The notes under the pieces are model-generated. The model did no database searches, was not told the DNA's origin, and was given only the letters and a program-made list of their open reading frames with translations. From the NCBI GenBank assembly GCA_016719855.1, contig JADJYH010000007.1, positions 164,717 through 228,716 of the forward strand: 64,000 nucleotides of DNA, read 5' to 3'. A program made the position numbers and the translations under genes. Shown here one piece after another: positions 28,733-38,789 of this stretch. Every line of letters begins with the position of its first letter. Position 1 is the stretch's first letter. Source of the DNA: Saprospiraceae bacterium. Lineage in GTDB: Bacteria; Bacteroidota; Bacteroidia; Chitinophagales; Saprospiraceae.

Positions 28733-30685
28733 ATGAAATTATCATCGAAAATACTTTTTGCGCTGCTGCTGCCCACCGGTTGGGCTGGGGCGCAACGGGC
28801 GGTCAACGTGAAGATGCAGGTACCGCCAATTGGCGCTTACACCATCGAAAACATGGCAGACATCAACACGCAGTACCTCGACTACTGCGCGGTGCCCTAC
28901 GGCAGCGGTGTGATGTTCACCTCGGCAAGGGGCGGCAAGCGCGTCTTCGTTTGTGACCAAGACCTGGTCACAGGGCGCTACTCCGACCTCTATTTTGCGA
29001 AGGAAGATGCCGAAGGCCGCTTCTTCTCACCGGACATGGTGCGGGGTGAAATCAACGGCAAATACCACGATGGTGCACCGACTTTTACGCCGGATGGACA
29101 GACCATGATTTTCTCCCGCAACAACGGGAGCGGCGTGAACAGCCTTGGCGTCATTGCCCTAAAAACCTATTCGGCCAGACTGGAAAGCGGCAGGTGGGAG
29201 CAAGTGCAGGCATTGCCGTTCAACAGCGACGATTTCTCCACCTGCCACCCCACGTTGACCGCCGATGGCAACCTGCTGTTCTTTGCTTCAAACAGGCCGG
29301 GCGGTTACGGTGGCATGGACATTTATGCGGTGAAAAAAGAAGGCGAAGCTTGGGGTATGCCCATCAACCTCGGCCCACATGTCAACACAATGGGCGACGA
29401 GATTTTCCCGTTCGTGACCGCCAGCAACAACCTTTACTTTTCCTCTGATGGAAAGAAGGGCATGGGCGGGCTGGACATCTACTCCGTGCTGATGATTGAG
29501 TTCGAGGCGAGCGAGGCGATGCATTTGCCTGCCCCCGTCAACTCTCCAAACGATGATTTTGCCTTCACAACGGATAAATCGGAGACAAGGGGCTACCTGA
29601 CCTCCAACCGCCCCGGCGGCAAGGGCCAGGACGACATCTACCGCTGGGGCTTCAACGGGGTGCGCCCCGTGTTGGCAAACATCTGCGTGGTGGACAAAGC
29701 GACGGGTTTGCGCATCCCAGACGCCAACCTAAAGGTTCGCCTTGCTGAGGGTTCAACCTGGAGTGCGATTGACGACAATTACAATCCTGAGCAAGACTAC
29801 GTCGTGCTTTACACCGAAGGATTTTCCATGCAGGGGCCGATCGCAAAAAGCTGCGAGGTGAAAGTGCCCGTGGTGCCCGGCGAAAACTATTACGTGGAAG
29901 TGAGCAAGGACGGCTACCAGTCGGCTCGGCTGCTGGCCACGTCCACCGAGATGCTGGCAGCGCCGGAGTACCTCGTGCCCATCGAAGCCGCCAAGGTTAC
30001 GAACTTCACAGGCGTGGTGCGCAACAAGGCCAACGAATCGCCACTGCCCGGCTCGATGGTCAGGGTGTTGAACAAATGCACGAACAACGTGCAGGAAATA
30101 AGCACCGATGCCAAAGGCGGCTTCACCTTCCCGCTCGACTGCCGTTGTGAGTATGTGCTGCTGGTGCAAAAAACGGGTTTTGCCAAGAGCGGAAAACGTT
30201 GGAAAGCGGACGAGTTTAATTGCGCCGAAGGCGTTCCCACCTTCGGCATTTACCTCGCCCCAGAAGCTCCCACTTTGGAGACCATTACGCCGGACATGGA
30301 GGTCGGCACCGTCATCAAGCTGGAGAACGTTTACTACGACTACAACAAGTTTTTCATCCGGAAGGACGCTGCCGAAGACCTCGACCAACTGGTGGAGCTG
30401 ATGAAAAAATACCCGACCCTCGAAATCGAGCTTGGCTCTCACACCGACGCCCGTGGCTCGGACAGCTACAACGAGTGGCTTTCGCAGGAACGGGCCAACG
30501 CAGCCGTGAAGTACATCGTTTCGAAGGGAATCAGCAAGCGCCGCCTGACGGCCAAGGGCTACGGAGAAACCCAGCTCGTCAATGACTGCGAAAACGGAGT
30601 GGAATGTGACGATGCCACCCACGAAGAAAACCGTCGGACGGAAATCAAGATAACGCGTTTGGAGGAAAAAGGCGTAAGGTACTGA
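28733..30685 (+). CDS. OmpA-family protein with PD40 beta-propeller (PorE-like)
   Basis: The start at 28733 gives a signal peptide (MKLSSKILFALLLPTGWAGA) and 650 residues. Residues 60-330 hold WD40-like PD40 repeats (GAPTFTPDGQTMIFSRNN, FFASNRPGGYGGMDIYAV, YLTSNRPGGKGQDDIYRW). A carboxypeptidase-regulatory-like fold follows at about 430-510 (PLPGSMVRVLNK). The end is an OmpA domain (YYDYNKFFIRKDAAEDLDQL, ELGSHTDARGSDSYNEWLSQ, RRLTAKGYGETQ) that binds peptidoglycan. This order matches the PorE group linked to T9SS, except that no N-terminal TPR is seen. It probably anchors the adhesin/SprF system to the cell wall. Confidence 0.88.
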   Translation: MKLSSKILFALLLPTGWAGAQRAVNVKMQVPPIGAYTIENMADINTQYLDYCAVPYGSGVMFTSARGGKRVFVCDQDLVTGRYSDLYFAKEDAEGRFFSPDMVRGEINGKYHDGAPTFTPDGQTMIFSRNNGSGVNSLGVIALKTYSARLESGRWEQVQALPFNSDDFSTCHPTLTADGNLLFFASNRPGGYGGMDIYAVKKEGEAWGMPINLGPHVNTMGDEIFPFVTASNNLYFSSDGKKGMGGLDIYSVLMIEFEASEAMHLPAPVNSPNDDFAFTTDKSETRGYLTSNRPGGKGQDDIYRWGFNGVRPVLANICVVDKATGLRIPDANLKVRLAEGSTWSAIDDNYNPEQDYVVLYTEGFSMQGPIAKSCEVKVPVVPGENYYVEVSKDGYQSARLLATSTEMLAAPEYLVPIEAAKVTNFTGVVRNKANESPLPGSMVRVLNKCTNNVQEISTDAKGGFTFPLDCRCEYVLLVQKTGFAKSGKRWKADEFNCAEGVPTFGIYLAPEAPTLETITPDMEVGTVIKLENVYYDYNKFFIRKDAAEDLDQLVELMKKYPTLEIELGSHTDARGSDSYNEWLSQERANAAVKYIVSKGISKRRLTAKGYGETQLVNDCENGVECDDATHEENRRTEIKITRLEEKGVRY

Positions 30686-30689
30686 GGGT

Positions 30690-30757
30690 GGAGATTGGGT
30701 AATTGGGGTATTGGGCAATTGCCCAATAACTCAATATCCCAATAACTCAACAACTAT
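30690..30757. repeat. ATTGGG-word palindromic repeat
   Basis: Repeated ATTGGG words lead into the perfect palindrome ATTGGGCAA/TTGCCCAAT at 30710-30727 and continue as CCCAATAACTC copies. It starts right after the stop codon of the OmpA gene and is likely to act as the transcript end. Confidence 0.65.
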
Positions 30758-31062
30758 AAACCTCCCAAATCGAGTTTTTTCAAACGTGTGGTGCCTGGCA
30801 ACAGTAGTTGCTGGGCATTTTTTTTTGGCGGGTATATTATCCTGATTGTATTGGATTGTAGCGATAGTTGCCCCAAAAATTTACACCAAGTTAACGGCCA
30901 CGCCTCCCGTTCTTACAATTTCATCAAACGGGCTTAACATCCACTTAAAGCTGCCATCTCACCTTTGCGCATCATTTTGAGGGTAGGTTTTTCGCTCCGC
31001 AATGCCCGTAAAACTAGCCCTCCCTTACTAGCGCACATATTTCTTAATCAATTTTCAGCTTC
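30758..31062. other. Intergenic leader of the following secreted-protein gene
   Basis: About 300 bases without a gene. It contains the direct-repeat element described at 30934-30968 and AT-rich sequence. A GC-poor inverted pair (GTGCCTGGCAACAG and TTGCTGGGCA) near 30790-30820 may be a weak hairpin. Confidence 0.45.
30934..30968 (+). promoter_or_regulatory. 11-bp-spaced direct repeats (Pho-box-like) and TTTGC
   Basis: TTAACA (30934-30939) and TTAAAG (30945-30950) are exactly 11 bases apart, with weaker copies 11 and 22 bases upstream. A TTTGC, possible -7 core, follows at 30964-30968. A clearer version of the same pattern lies upstream of the next gene (34667-34694), suggesting co-regulation. 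Direct repeats with this word and period resemble PhoB/PhoP boxes; the link to phosphate is inference. Confidence 0.4.
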
Positions 31063-34000
31063 ATGAAAAAGTTACTACTTCTGATTACTGCACTCATCAT
31101 TACCACGTTGGGACTGACGGCACAGGTTGTCGTCAATGCTGACATCACCACGAACACTACCTGGACGAACAACAACATCTACCTCCTGCAAGGCGGATGC
31201 CTTTACGTGACCAACAATGCTACCCTGACCATCGAGCCGGGTACTATTGTTAAAGGTGACCAAGCTGCCCTCATCGTCACGCGTGGCGCCAAGCTCATTG
31301 CCGACGGCACGCCCGAGCAGCCCATCGTTTTCACTTCCAGCAAGCCAGTTGGCCAGCGTGCTCCCGGCGACTGGGGTGGCATACTCCTTTGCGGCCGTGC
31401 GCCCATCAACGTGCCGGGCGGTGAAGCCACCGTCGAAGGCGGCTGCTCCCTCGCACTTTACGGTGGCACCGACGCCGCCGACAACTCCGGCACCCTGCGC
31501 TACGTGCGCATCGAGTTCGCTGGTATTCCATTCCAACCGAACAACGAGCTGAACTCCCTCACCATGGGTGGGGTAGGCAGTGGCACCACCATCGAGCACG
31601 TGCAAACCAGCTACGGCGGCGACGACGCTTACGAGTGGTTCGGTGGCACTGTGAACGGCAAATGGCTGGTCGCTTACGCAACGGTGGATGATATCTTTGA
31701 CGTTGACTTCGGCCACCAAGGCAAGCACCAGTGGCTGCTCGGCATCAGTGACCCCGCCATTGCGGACGTGAGCGGTTCGAACGGTTTCGAGACCGACAAC
31801 GACGCACAAGGCACGACCAACGAACCAAAAACGGACGCCCATTTTAGCAACGTGACCATCCTCGGCCCTATCGGTCAAGCGGGCACGATGAACTCAAACT
31901 ACAAGCGGGCGGCACATATCCGCCGCTGCTCGTACCTCGATATTTTCAACTCGGCCCTGGCTGGCTTCCCATTTGGCCTGCTGCTCGACGGCGCTTGCAC
32001 GGTTGACGGTTTTACTACCAACGATGAGGTGGAGTTTGTGGCAAACACCCTGGCAAACACCAGCGGAAAAAACGTGACCACGACGGTCGCTGCATCGTTG
32101 CCAGCCATTTTCACCGAATTCACTGCTTCCGGCAACGACAGCCTCGCCACCGTGGCCAATCTCATGCTGACCGACCCGTTCAACTTCACAGGTAACCCTG
32201 ACTTCCGCCCGATGGCAGGTTCGCCGCTCCTCAGCGGTGCCAATTTCACCAGCCCAACGTTGGACGCTTATTTCACCCCAACCACCTACCGTGGCGCCAT
32301 GGGCGACACCGACTGGACGGACTGCTGGTGCGAGTTCAACCCTACCAACGCCAACTACGACGTTGCACCTATTAATTATATCACGAAGCCTGTCATCACC
32401 GCTGGTGGTGCCACAACTTTCTGTTCAGGCGGCAACGTAGTGCTTACTGCACCTGCTGGCTTCGCCTCCTACCTGTGGAGCAATGGCGCTACCGCACAAA
32501 GCATCACCGTTTCAACTGCTGGCAGCTACACCGTAACTGTGACCAACGCCCGTGGTTGCGTCTCCGCATCTGATGCTTTGGCCGTGACCGTGAACCCAAC
32601 ACCAGTTGCTGATTTTACTTTCACCGTCACTGGTGCTACCGTAAATTTTCAAAATACTTCAGCCGGTGCCAACACTTATTTGTGGGACTTTGGTGATGGC
32701 ATTATCTCTACCGCTGCAAGCCTTTTGCACACCTACGCCGCTGCTGGCAACTACACGGTGTGCCTGACGGCAAACACCACTGCCGGTTGTACCAACCAGA
32801 TTTGCAAAACTGCCAACGGGGTACAGGCCCCGACTGTGGTCATCATCAACGACCATATCACTTCCAGCGCAACCTGGACGAACAACAATATTTATGTGCT
32901 GCAAAATGGCTGCCTCTACGTCCGTGACGGCGTGACACTGACCATCCAACCGGGTACGGTCATCCGGGGTGAAGCCGCCGCGCTCATCGTGCAGCGCGGT
33001 GCAAAATCATTGCCGACGGCACACCGGAGCAGCCCATCGTTTTCACCTCCAACCGCGCCCCTGGCGAGCGCGCCCCCGGCGACTGGGGCGGCATCGTGCT
33101 GCTGGGCCGTGCGCCTATCAACGTGCCTGCTGGCGAAGCAACCGTGGAAGGCGGCTGTGCCGAGGCACTTTACGGTGGCACCGACGCTGCCGACAACTCT
33201 GGTACCCTGCGCTACGTGCGCATCGAGTTTGCGGGCATCCCGTTCCAACCGAACAACGAGTTGAACTCCCTCACCCTCGGTGGCGTGGGCAGTGGCACTA
33301 TAATCGAGCATGTGCAGACGAGCTTCGGTGGCGACGATGCCTTCGAGTGGTTCGGCGGCACGGTGAACGGCAAATGGCTCGTAACTTTCCGCACGGTGGA
33401 TGACATGTTTGACACCGATTTTGGCTACCAGGGTAAAAACCAGTGGGTGCTCGGTATCAGCGACCCAGCCATCGCTGACGTGAGTGGTTCCAATGGCTTC
33501 GAGTCTGACAACGATGCACAGGGTACCACCAACGGCCCGAAGACTGACGCCGACTTCAGCAACGTGACCATCCTCGGTCCCATCGGCCAAGGCACTCCCA
33601 ACACCAACTTCCAGCGGGCGCTGCATATCCGCCGCTGCTCGTACCTTGACGTGTTCAACTCGGCCTTTGCAGGTTTTCCAAAGGGCCTTCAGCTTGATGG
33701 CGCTTGCACGATTGATGGCTTCATTGCAAACGGCGAAGTTGAGTTTGTGGCAAATACGATGGCATGTCAAGCAGGTGCAAACCTGATATCAACCGTTGCT
33801 GCCTCCCTGCCCGCCGTCAAAACGGAGTTTGAAGCCTCCGGCAATGACAGCGTGGCCACGGTGACAAACCTGATGCTGGCCAACCCGTTTGCCTTTGCTG
33901 GCAACAACCCCGACTTCCGCCCGATGGCTGGCTCGCCATTACTCAGCGGTGTTGACTTCACCAGCCCGACGGTGACGAACCCATTTTTCACTGCCACCAC

Positions 34001-34593
34001 CTACCGCGGGGCCATGGGCAATACCGACTGGACGGATTGCTGGACGGAGTGGACGCCAGGTACCACTGACTACACCAACAGCATCAACTACGGACTGACG
34101 CCAGGCATCTCCTTCACCATCAACGACCACGAGGTGACTTTCACGGGTACAACTGCGGGCGCAGCCTTCTTATTTCTGGGATTTCGGCGACGGTAATACT
34201 TCTGCAAGAGAATCCAACCCACACCTACTCGGGTGCAACTGGCCCAACCGATGTGACGCTGACCGTGACTTCGGCCCGTGGCTGTGGTCCGAAACGACAT
34301 CCAACGTCGGCCTGACTGCCACGAAGGACGTGGCTGGCCTTACTGCCCTGAAGGTGTTCCCGAACCCGACCAGCGGCAATGCCAGCTTAGAATTTATGCT
34401 TAAAAACCAAATGGAAATAGCCGTGCAACTGCTTGACGTGAACGGCAAGTTGGTTCGCTCTACAAACCGGGAGTTCAACGCTGGCTTCAACCGCTACGAA
34501 CTGAACGCCAGCAACTTGAACACGGGCATTTACTTCCTGCGCTTGCTTTCAGAAGAGGGCCAGAAAGTAGTGCGTATTTCGGTGATAAAGTAA
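31063..34593 (+). CDS. Secreted protein with a duplicated ~400-residue domain and T9SS tail, frameshifted
   Basis: A signal peptide (MKKLLLLITALIITTLGLTA) leads into a ~400-residue domain (TWTNNNIYLLQGGCLYV, IEPGTIVKGDQAALIV, GDWGGILLCGRAPINVPGGE, YGGDDAYEWFGGTVNGKW) that occurs again, highly similar, from about 32840 to 34070. An Ig-like unit and a PKD domain (YLWDFGDG) sit between, a second broken PKD follows, and a type A sorting domain (VFPNPTSGNASLEF to VRISVIK) ends it. The domain is a secreted beta-helix-like module with no function known to me. One A is missing near 33003-33007 (RGAK then IIADG expected), and further shifts lie near 34170 and 34200-34290. The intended length is about 1,175 residues. 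Confidence 0.75.
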
Positions 34594-34620
34594 AGACTTT
34601 CATACTACCATTTATTTAGC

Positions 34621-34655
34621 AAAAGCCGCCCGGTACTGTACCGGGCGGCTTTTTT
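34621..34655 (+). terminator. Rho-independent terminator
   Basis: A perfect stem of AAAAGCCGCCCGGTA and TACCGGGCGGCTTTT around CTG ends in six T's. It lies 28 bases after the secreted-protein gene. Confidence 0.93.
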
Positions 34656-34666
34656 GTTAGGAAAAC

Positions 34667-34694
34667 ATAACCTCCGCTTAACCTAAACTTAAAC
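34667..34694 (+). promoter_or_regulatory. Three 11-bp-period direct repeats upstream of the TonB receptor (Pho-box-like)
   Basis: ATAACC (34667), TTAACC (34678) and TTAAAC (34689) are exactly 11 bases apart. GAACTTTGC at 34726-34734 could hold the -7 core. The gene starts at 34762. The word and spacing resemble PhoB/PhoP-type boxes, so phosphate control of the receptor is a testable guess; the repeats themselves are plain in the sequence. Confidence 0.5.
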
Positions 34695-34761
34695 TTGAAA
34701 ACCCGTTTCCCACCACACGCCATCGGAACTTTGCAGCCTTAATTTCACAACACAATTTCAC

Positions 34762-37544
34762 ATGAAAGCGCAAAAAATTAGCTTTACCTTCCTCCTCTTT
34801 TCGATGCTGGTGAGCTTCCTTCAAGCTCAAACTGGCAGAATCTACGGGATCATCACCGACGAGACGAGCAACGAGACGCTCATTGGCGCATCGGTGCTGG
34901 TCGTCGAAACTGGCTCCGGCACTGTGTCCGATATTGATGGTTCGTTTGAATTGAAACTGGCCCCCGGCAAGTACACGCTGGAGATAAGCTCCATCGGCTA
35001 CCAGTCTCAAAAAGTGACCGACCTGGAAATCAAGGGCGGCGAGAACATCAAGATGGACTTCGTACTTGGTACCGAGACGGAAACCCTGACGGAAATCGTG
35101 ATTACGGCCGCGGCCAAGCGCAACTCCTACGCGAACCTGATGCTGCTCCAGCAAAAAAGCGTGGCCGTGGTGACGGGCATTTCTGCGGAGCAGATGAAGC
35201 TCTCACCAGACAAAAATACCAGCGACGTGCTCAAGCGGGTGAGCGGCGCCAGCGTGCAGGACAATCGCTACGTGGTCATCCGGGGCCTAAGCGACCGATA
35301 CAACACCGCGCTAATCAACGGCCTCAGCCTACCCAGCACCGAGCCGGACAAGCGGGCGTTTTCGTTCGATATTTTTCCTTCCAATTTGCTCGACAACCTC
35401 ATCATCTACAAAACGGCCACGCCAGACTTGCCGGGCGAGTGGGCGGGTGGCGTCGTGCAGTTGAACACCAAGGAAATCCCAGAGGAGGGCTTTGCCAGCC
35501 TGAGCATCAGCACGGGCTACAACTCGCAGAGTACCTTCAAGAACTTCAAGTCCTACAAGGGCGGCAGCACCGACTGGCTCGGCCACGACGACGGAACGAG
35601 GGCATTGCCCACCGAACTGGAAGGCGTGAGCCGCGACAGTTTCAATGTCAACTCGACTAACCAAGCGAAATACGCCAAAACGTTTCCCAACGACTGGGCC
35701 ATCAGTGATGAGAGCAGCATGAGGCCGTCCATGAGCCTCCAGTTTTCGGGAGGTCGCAGCTTCGGGAAACTGGGCATGGTGGGTGCGCTCACGTACAGCA
35801 ACTCGCCAAAAATCGTGACTGGTGACCGCAGCGACTTCAACGTGGACCAGTCGCAGCTCTACAACTATTTTGACCGTATTTATAAAACCAACGTATCCGT
35901 TGGCGGCTTATTTAACCTTGCCTACAAGCTCTCCGACCGGAGCAAAATCCAATTGAACAACACCTACACCGTGTCCAGTGACGACCAGCTTTTCGAGCGC
36001 ACTGGCACGGACATCGAGCAGGCACGCTACGTGCGCTCCAACTCCATGTTTTACACCAGCAACACCATGTTCTCCAGCCAGTTGTTGGGCGAACATGCGC
36101 TCACGGACAAGCAAATCAAACTGACTTGGGGGCTTGGGGTACAACCGCTTGACCCGCACCATCCCGTCGTACCGCCGGATGCTGTACCTGAAAAACTTTG
36201 AGGCTGGGGAAACCGACCCGTACCAAGCAGTCGTGCCTTTCGGCAACCCGTCGCCAAACTACGCGGGCAACTTTTTTGCGGAGCAAGCCGAAAACTTCTA
36301 CACTGGGCGGGTTGACCTCGCCGTGCCGTATTTTTTGGGCAGTAGAAAAGGGACTTTCAAGTTGGGTGGCATGTCCGAAATCAAAGACCGGGAGTTTGAC
36401 GCCCGTTTGTTCGGCTTCATCTCCTCGTTCCAGACGCCGCAAGAACTGTACTCGCTGCCGATTGACCAGATTTTTGACCCAAAAAACATCGGCGACCAAG
36501 GCTTCCGCATGAAGGAAACAACCGACCGTTCGGACAGCTACGACGCAGGCTCGACGTTGATGGCTGGCTATGGCATGTTCGAGCAGGCGCTGACGAACCG
36601 CCTCCGCTTCATTGGCGGCGCACGGGTGGAGAGCTTTCACCAGGAACTGAACTCGTTCAAGGTGTTGAGCACCACGCCGGTCATCCTCGACACTACTTTC
36701 GTAGACGTGCTGCCGAGCGCCCACTTGCTTTACGCCCTCAGCGACAGCACCAATATCCGCGCTTCGGTGGCCAAGACCGTTGCCCGCCCGACTTCCGGGA
36801 ACTGGCGCCGTTCTCGTTCTTCGACTTTTTCCTCTTCGCTGGCGTGGACGGCAACCCCGACCTCAAGCGCACCACGATTTTGAACGCCGACCTTCGCTAC
36901 GAAACCTATCGCAAAGGCTCGCAGTATTTCGCAGTTTCGGTTTTCTATAAAAAATTCGACAACCCCATCGAGCAGTTTTACAACAACGCACAGGGCGCTG
37001 GTACCCGCAACTTCCAGTGGCGCAACGTGCCGAGCGCCGTTGACCTCGGTGCCGAGTTGGAGTACCGCCTGCGGCTGACGCGGATTGCCCCGGCGCTGCG
37101 CGATGTCACTTTCTTCGGCAACCTGTCCTACATCTACTCCGACGTGGACATCAGCACGCTGGCAGGAGCGCGGGAGCGCCCGCTGTTCGGCCAGTCACCG
37201 TACCTTGTGAACGGCGGCCTGAACTACGACAACCGCACCCACGGTTTCGGGGCAACGGCGCTCGTGAACCGCATCGGACGCCGTATCTGGGTGGTGGGCC
37301 AAGACCAGTACCTGCACACTTGGGAAAACCCCGCACGGTGCTGGATCTGCAGTTGACGAAGCGGATCGGGGATTTTGGGGAACTGAAACTGACAGTGGGT
37401 GACCTGCTGAACCAAGAGTCCGTTTTCTACCAAGACCAAGACGACAACGGCAAGTACAACGACGATAAAGACACGAAGATAGTTGGCCAAAAATTCGGGA
37501 CGAACGTCACGTTGGGCTTCAGCTACAACTTCGGCAGGAATTAA
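34762..37544 (+). CDS. TonB-dependent outer-membrane receptor with carboxypeptidase-regulatory domain, frameshifted
   Basis: The protein starts with a signal peptide (MKAQKISFTFLLFSMLVSF), a carboxypeptidase-regulatory-like domain (GRIYGIITDETSNETLIGAS) and a TonB plug (SDVLKRVSGASVQDNRYVVI, RGLSDRYNTALINGLSLPS, GEWAGGVVQLNTKEIPE), then a long beta-barrel ending SYNFGRN. Four frames are needed: one extra G near 36135-36138, one missing G near 36789-36790 and one missing C near 37330-37333 restore a single protein of about 927 residues. It imports an unknown ligand using TonB energy. The upstream secreted protein and shared repeat element suggest the two work together. Confidence 0.88.
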
Positions 37545-37602
37545 GAAAACGCTTTTGTGAAATTAAGCTTGTGCAGCATTGGGTAACTGGTGCTGCTTTT
37601 TT

Positions 37603-38433
37603 TTATTTCAACTTTTTAGTTGACTCCAAGGCTTTTGATTTTTCTAAAATGGCAAGCTCGCGTTCGGCACGGCGGGTCAATATCGTCAAGCGCTCGTCTT
37701 TGTTGAAACCTTGTTCTATAAGTGCTGCATTGATGCTCTCCATGTTGGCTAGCACTTGAAGTTCTTTGATGGAAGCGCTGTCGCGGAGATTTCCTTTTGC
37801 TTCTGGGTTGGCTGCTTTCCATCTTTTGGCGGTAATGCCGAAGACTGCCATGTTCAATAGGTCAGCTTCGCTGGCAAAGTGAATGGATTCCCGTTTAGTG
37901 TTCCAATCAATGGCTGGAACGAGGTTGGTGCGTACGGCATCTGTATGGATTGGGTAGTTTGCTTTTGCCAATTCTCTGCGCAAGTTCCAAGATAAGCCAA
38001 GCCTTTCCGCCTCATCTTCTTTGAGCCGCTTGAATTCTTTGATGAAATAAACTTGAAACTCCGGGCTTAACCAGTTGCAAAAATTGGTGGCAATGTCGGA
38101 GTGTGCAAAGGTGCCGCCGTACCTACCAGATTTTGAAATAATACCGATGGCGCTCGTTTCCTCAATGTAACGTTGAGGGCTTATTGATTTACGGTTATCG
38201 GCAGCATTTATTCTAAAGTCGTGCATTTGCCCGACTTTAAAATTTTCGTTGTGCAAGAATTCCCAAGTTTGGAGAAATAGTAGAGTAGCTGAATTTCTTA
38301 GCCAGTCGGCGATTGAATCGGCGGGCTTTCTTTCAGTCTGTTTCGCTATGTCTGTCAAAGAAATATAATCTTCGCTATCAATCCGCTCGATAACGATTTC
38401 CAAGCCTCGGACTGTGATTTTTTTATTTGTCAT
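37603..38433 (-). CDS. KilA-N domain protein (paralogue 1)
   Basis: The 276-residue protein has a KilA-N/APSES-like DNA-binding region typical of phage antirepressor-like proteins (EDYISLTDIAKQTERKPADS, IADWLRNSATLLFLQTWE, SGRYGGTFAHSDIATNFCNW, LSPEFQVYFIKEFKRL), then a conserved C-terminal half (SWNLRRELAKANYPIHTDAV, IDWNTKRESIHFASEADLLN). Residues about 66-75 (FKVGQMHDFR) are encoded by an almost palindromic stretch of DNA. A second paralogue is at 42643-43467. It is preceded by the palindrome array at 38467-38789. The role is unknown; DNA binding is predicted from the family. Confidence 0.85.
   Translation of the reverse strand: MTNKKITVRGLEIVIERIDSEDYISLTDIAKQTERKPADSIADWLRNSATLLFLQTWEFLHNENFKVGQMHDFRINAADNRKSISPQRYIEETSAIGIISKSGRYGGTFAHSDIATNFCNWLSPEFQVYFIKEFKRLKEDEAERLGLSWNLRRELAKANYPIHTDAVRTNLVPAIDWNTKRESIHFASEADLLNMAVFGITAKRWKAANPEAKGNLRDSASIKELQVLANMESINAALIEQGFNKDERLTILTRRAERELAILEKSKALESTKKLK
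38214..38239. repeat. Palindromic codon cassette inside KilA-N gene 1
   Basis: TAAAGTCGTGC, loop ATTT, GCCCGACTTTA: 10 of 11 stem positions pair. It encodes KVGQMHDFR on the minus strand. The first palindrome outside the gene (38467-38494) reads KVGQIPDFK on the same strand, so the two are versions of one cassette. Confidence 0.8.
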
Positions 38434-38466
38434 GGTATGGATGATTCGATGTGTTTAGAACTTGTT

Positions 38467-38789
38467 TTAAAGTCGGGTATTTGCCCGACTTTAAGCAGAC
38501 ATTAATCCTAATCCCCACCAAATACAGGGGTCTAATCTCCCTCGAATTCGAGGTGATTAGAATTTCTTAATGTGGTGGAATCCCACCACTTTAGGCCAAA
38601 CTGGTCGAATTCGACCAGTTTAACACATCGAATCCGATATGTTTAGAATTCTAAAAGTGGTGGAATCCCACCACTTTAAAACCCAATCCCTTCGATTTCG
38701 CAGGGATTAAAACCCACCAATCCGTCCCATTTGGGACAGATTAAACGCTTCGATTTCGATGCCTTTAATTCCGTCGAATCGACGGAATT
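38467..38789. repeat. Array of about eleven distinct palindromes upstream of KilA-N gene 1
   Basis: The segment is tiled by dyads of 22-30 bases at 38467-38494, 38508-38537 (weak), 38533-38559, 38568-38593, 38598-38621 (perfect), 38622-38643, 38654-38677, 38685-38708, 38719-38742, 38743-38766 and 38767-38789 (perfect arms). Many have a CGAATTCG or TCGATTTCGA centre and AAA/TTT ends, yet the arms differ in sequence. Several abut on a 24-base period (38719, 38743, 38767; also 38598, 38622). Read as codons they resemble the cassette in the KilA-N genes. The last one overlaps the stop codon of the TIM-barrel gene. Otherwise the gap holds no gene. Confidence 0.9.

Noticed and set aside
38467..38789. 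CRISPR array
   Set aside because: Units are palindromes of differing sequence without a constant repeat and unique spacers of fixed length; no cas genes are present.
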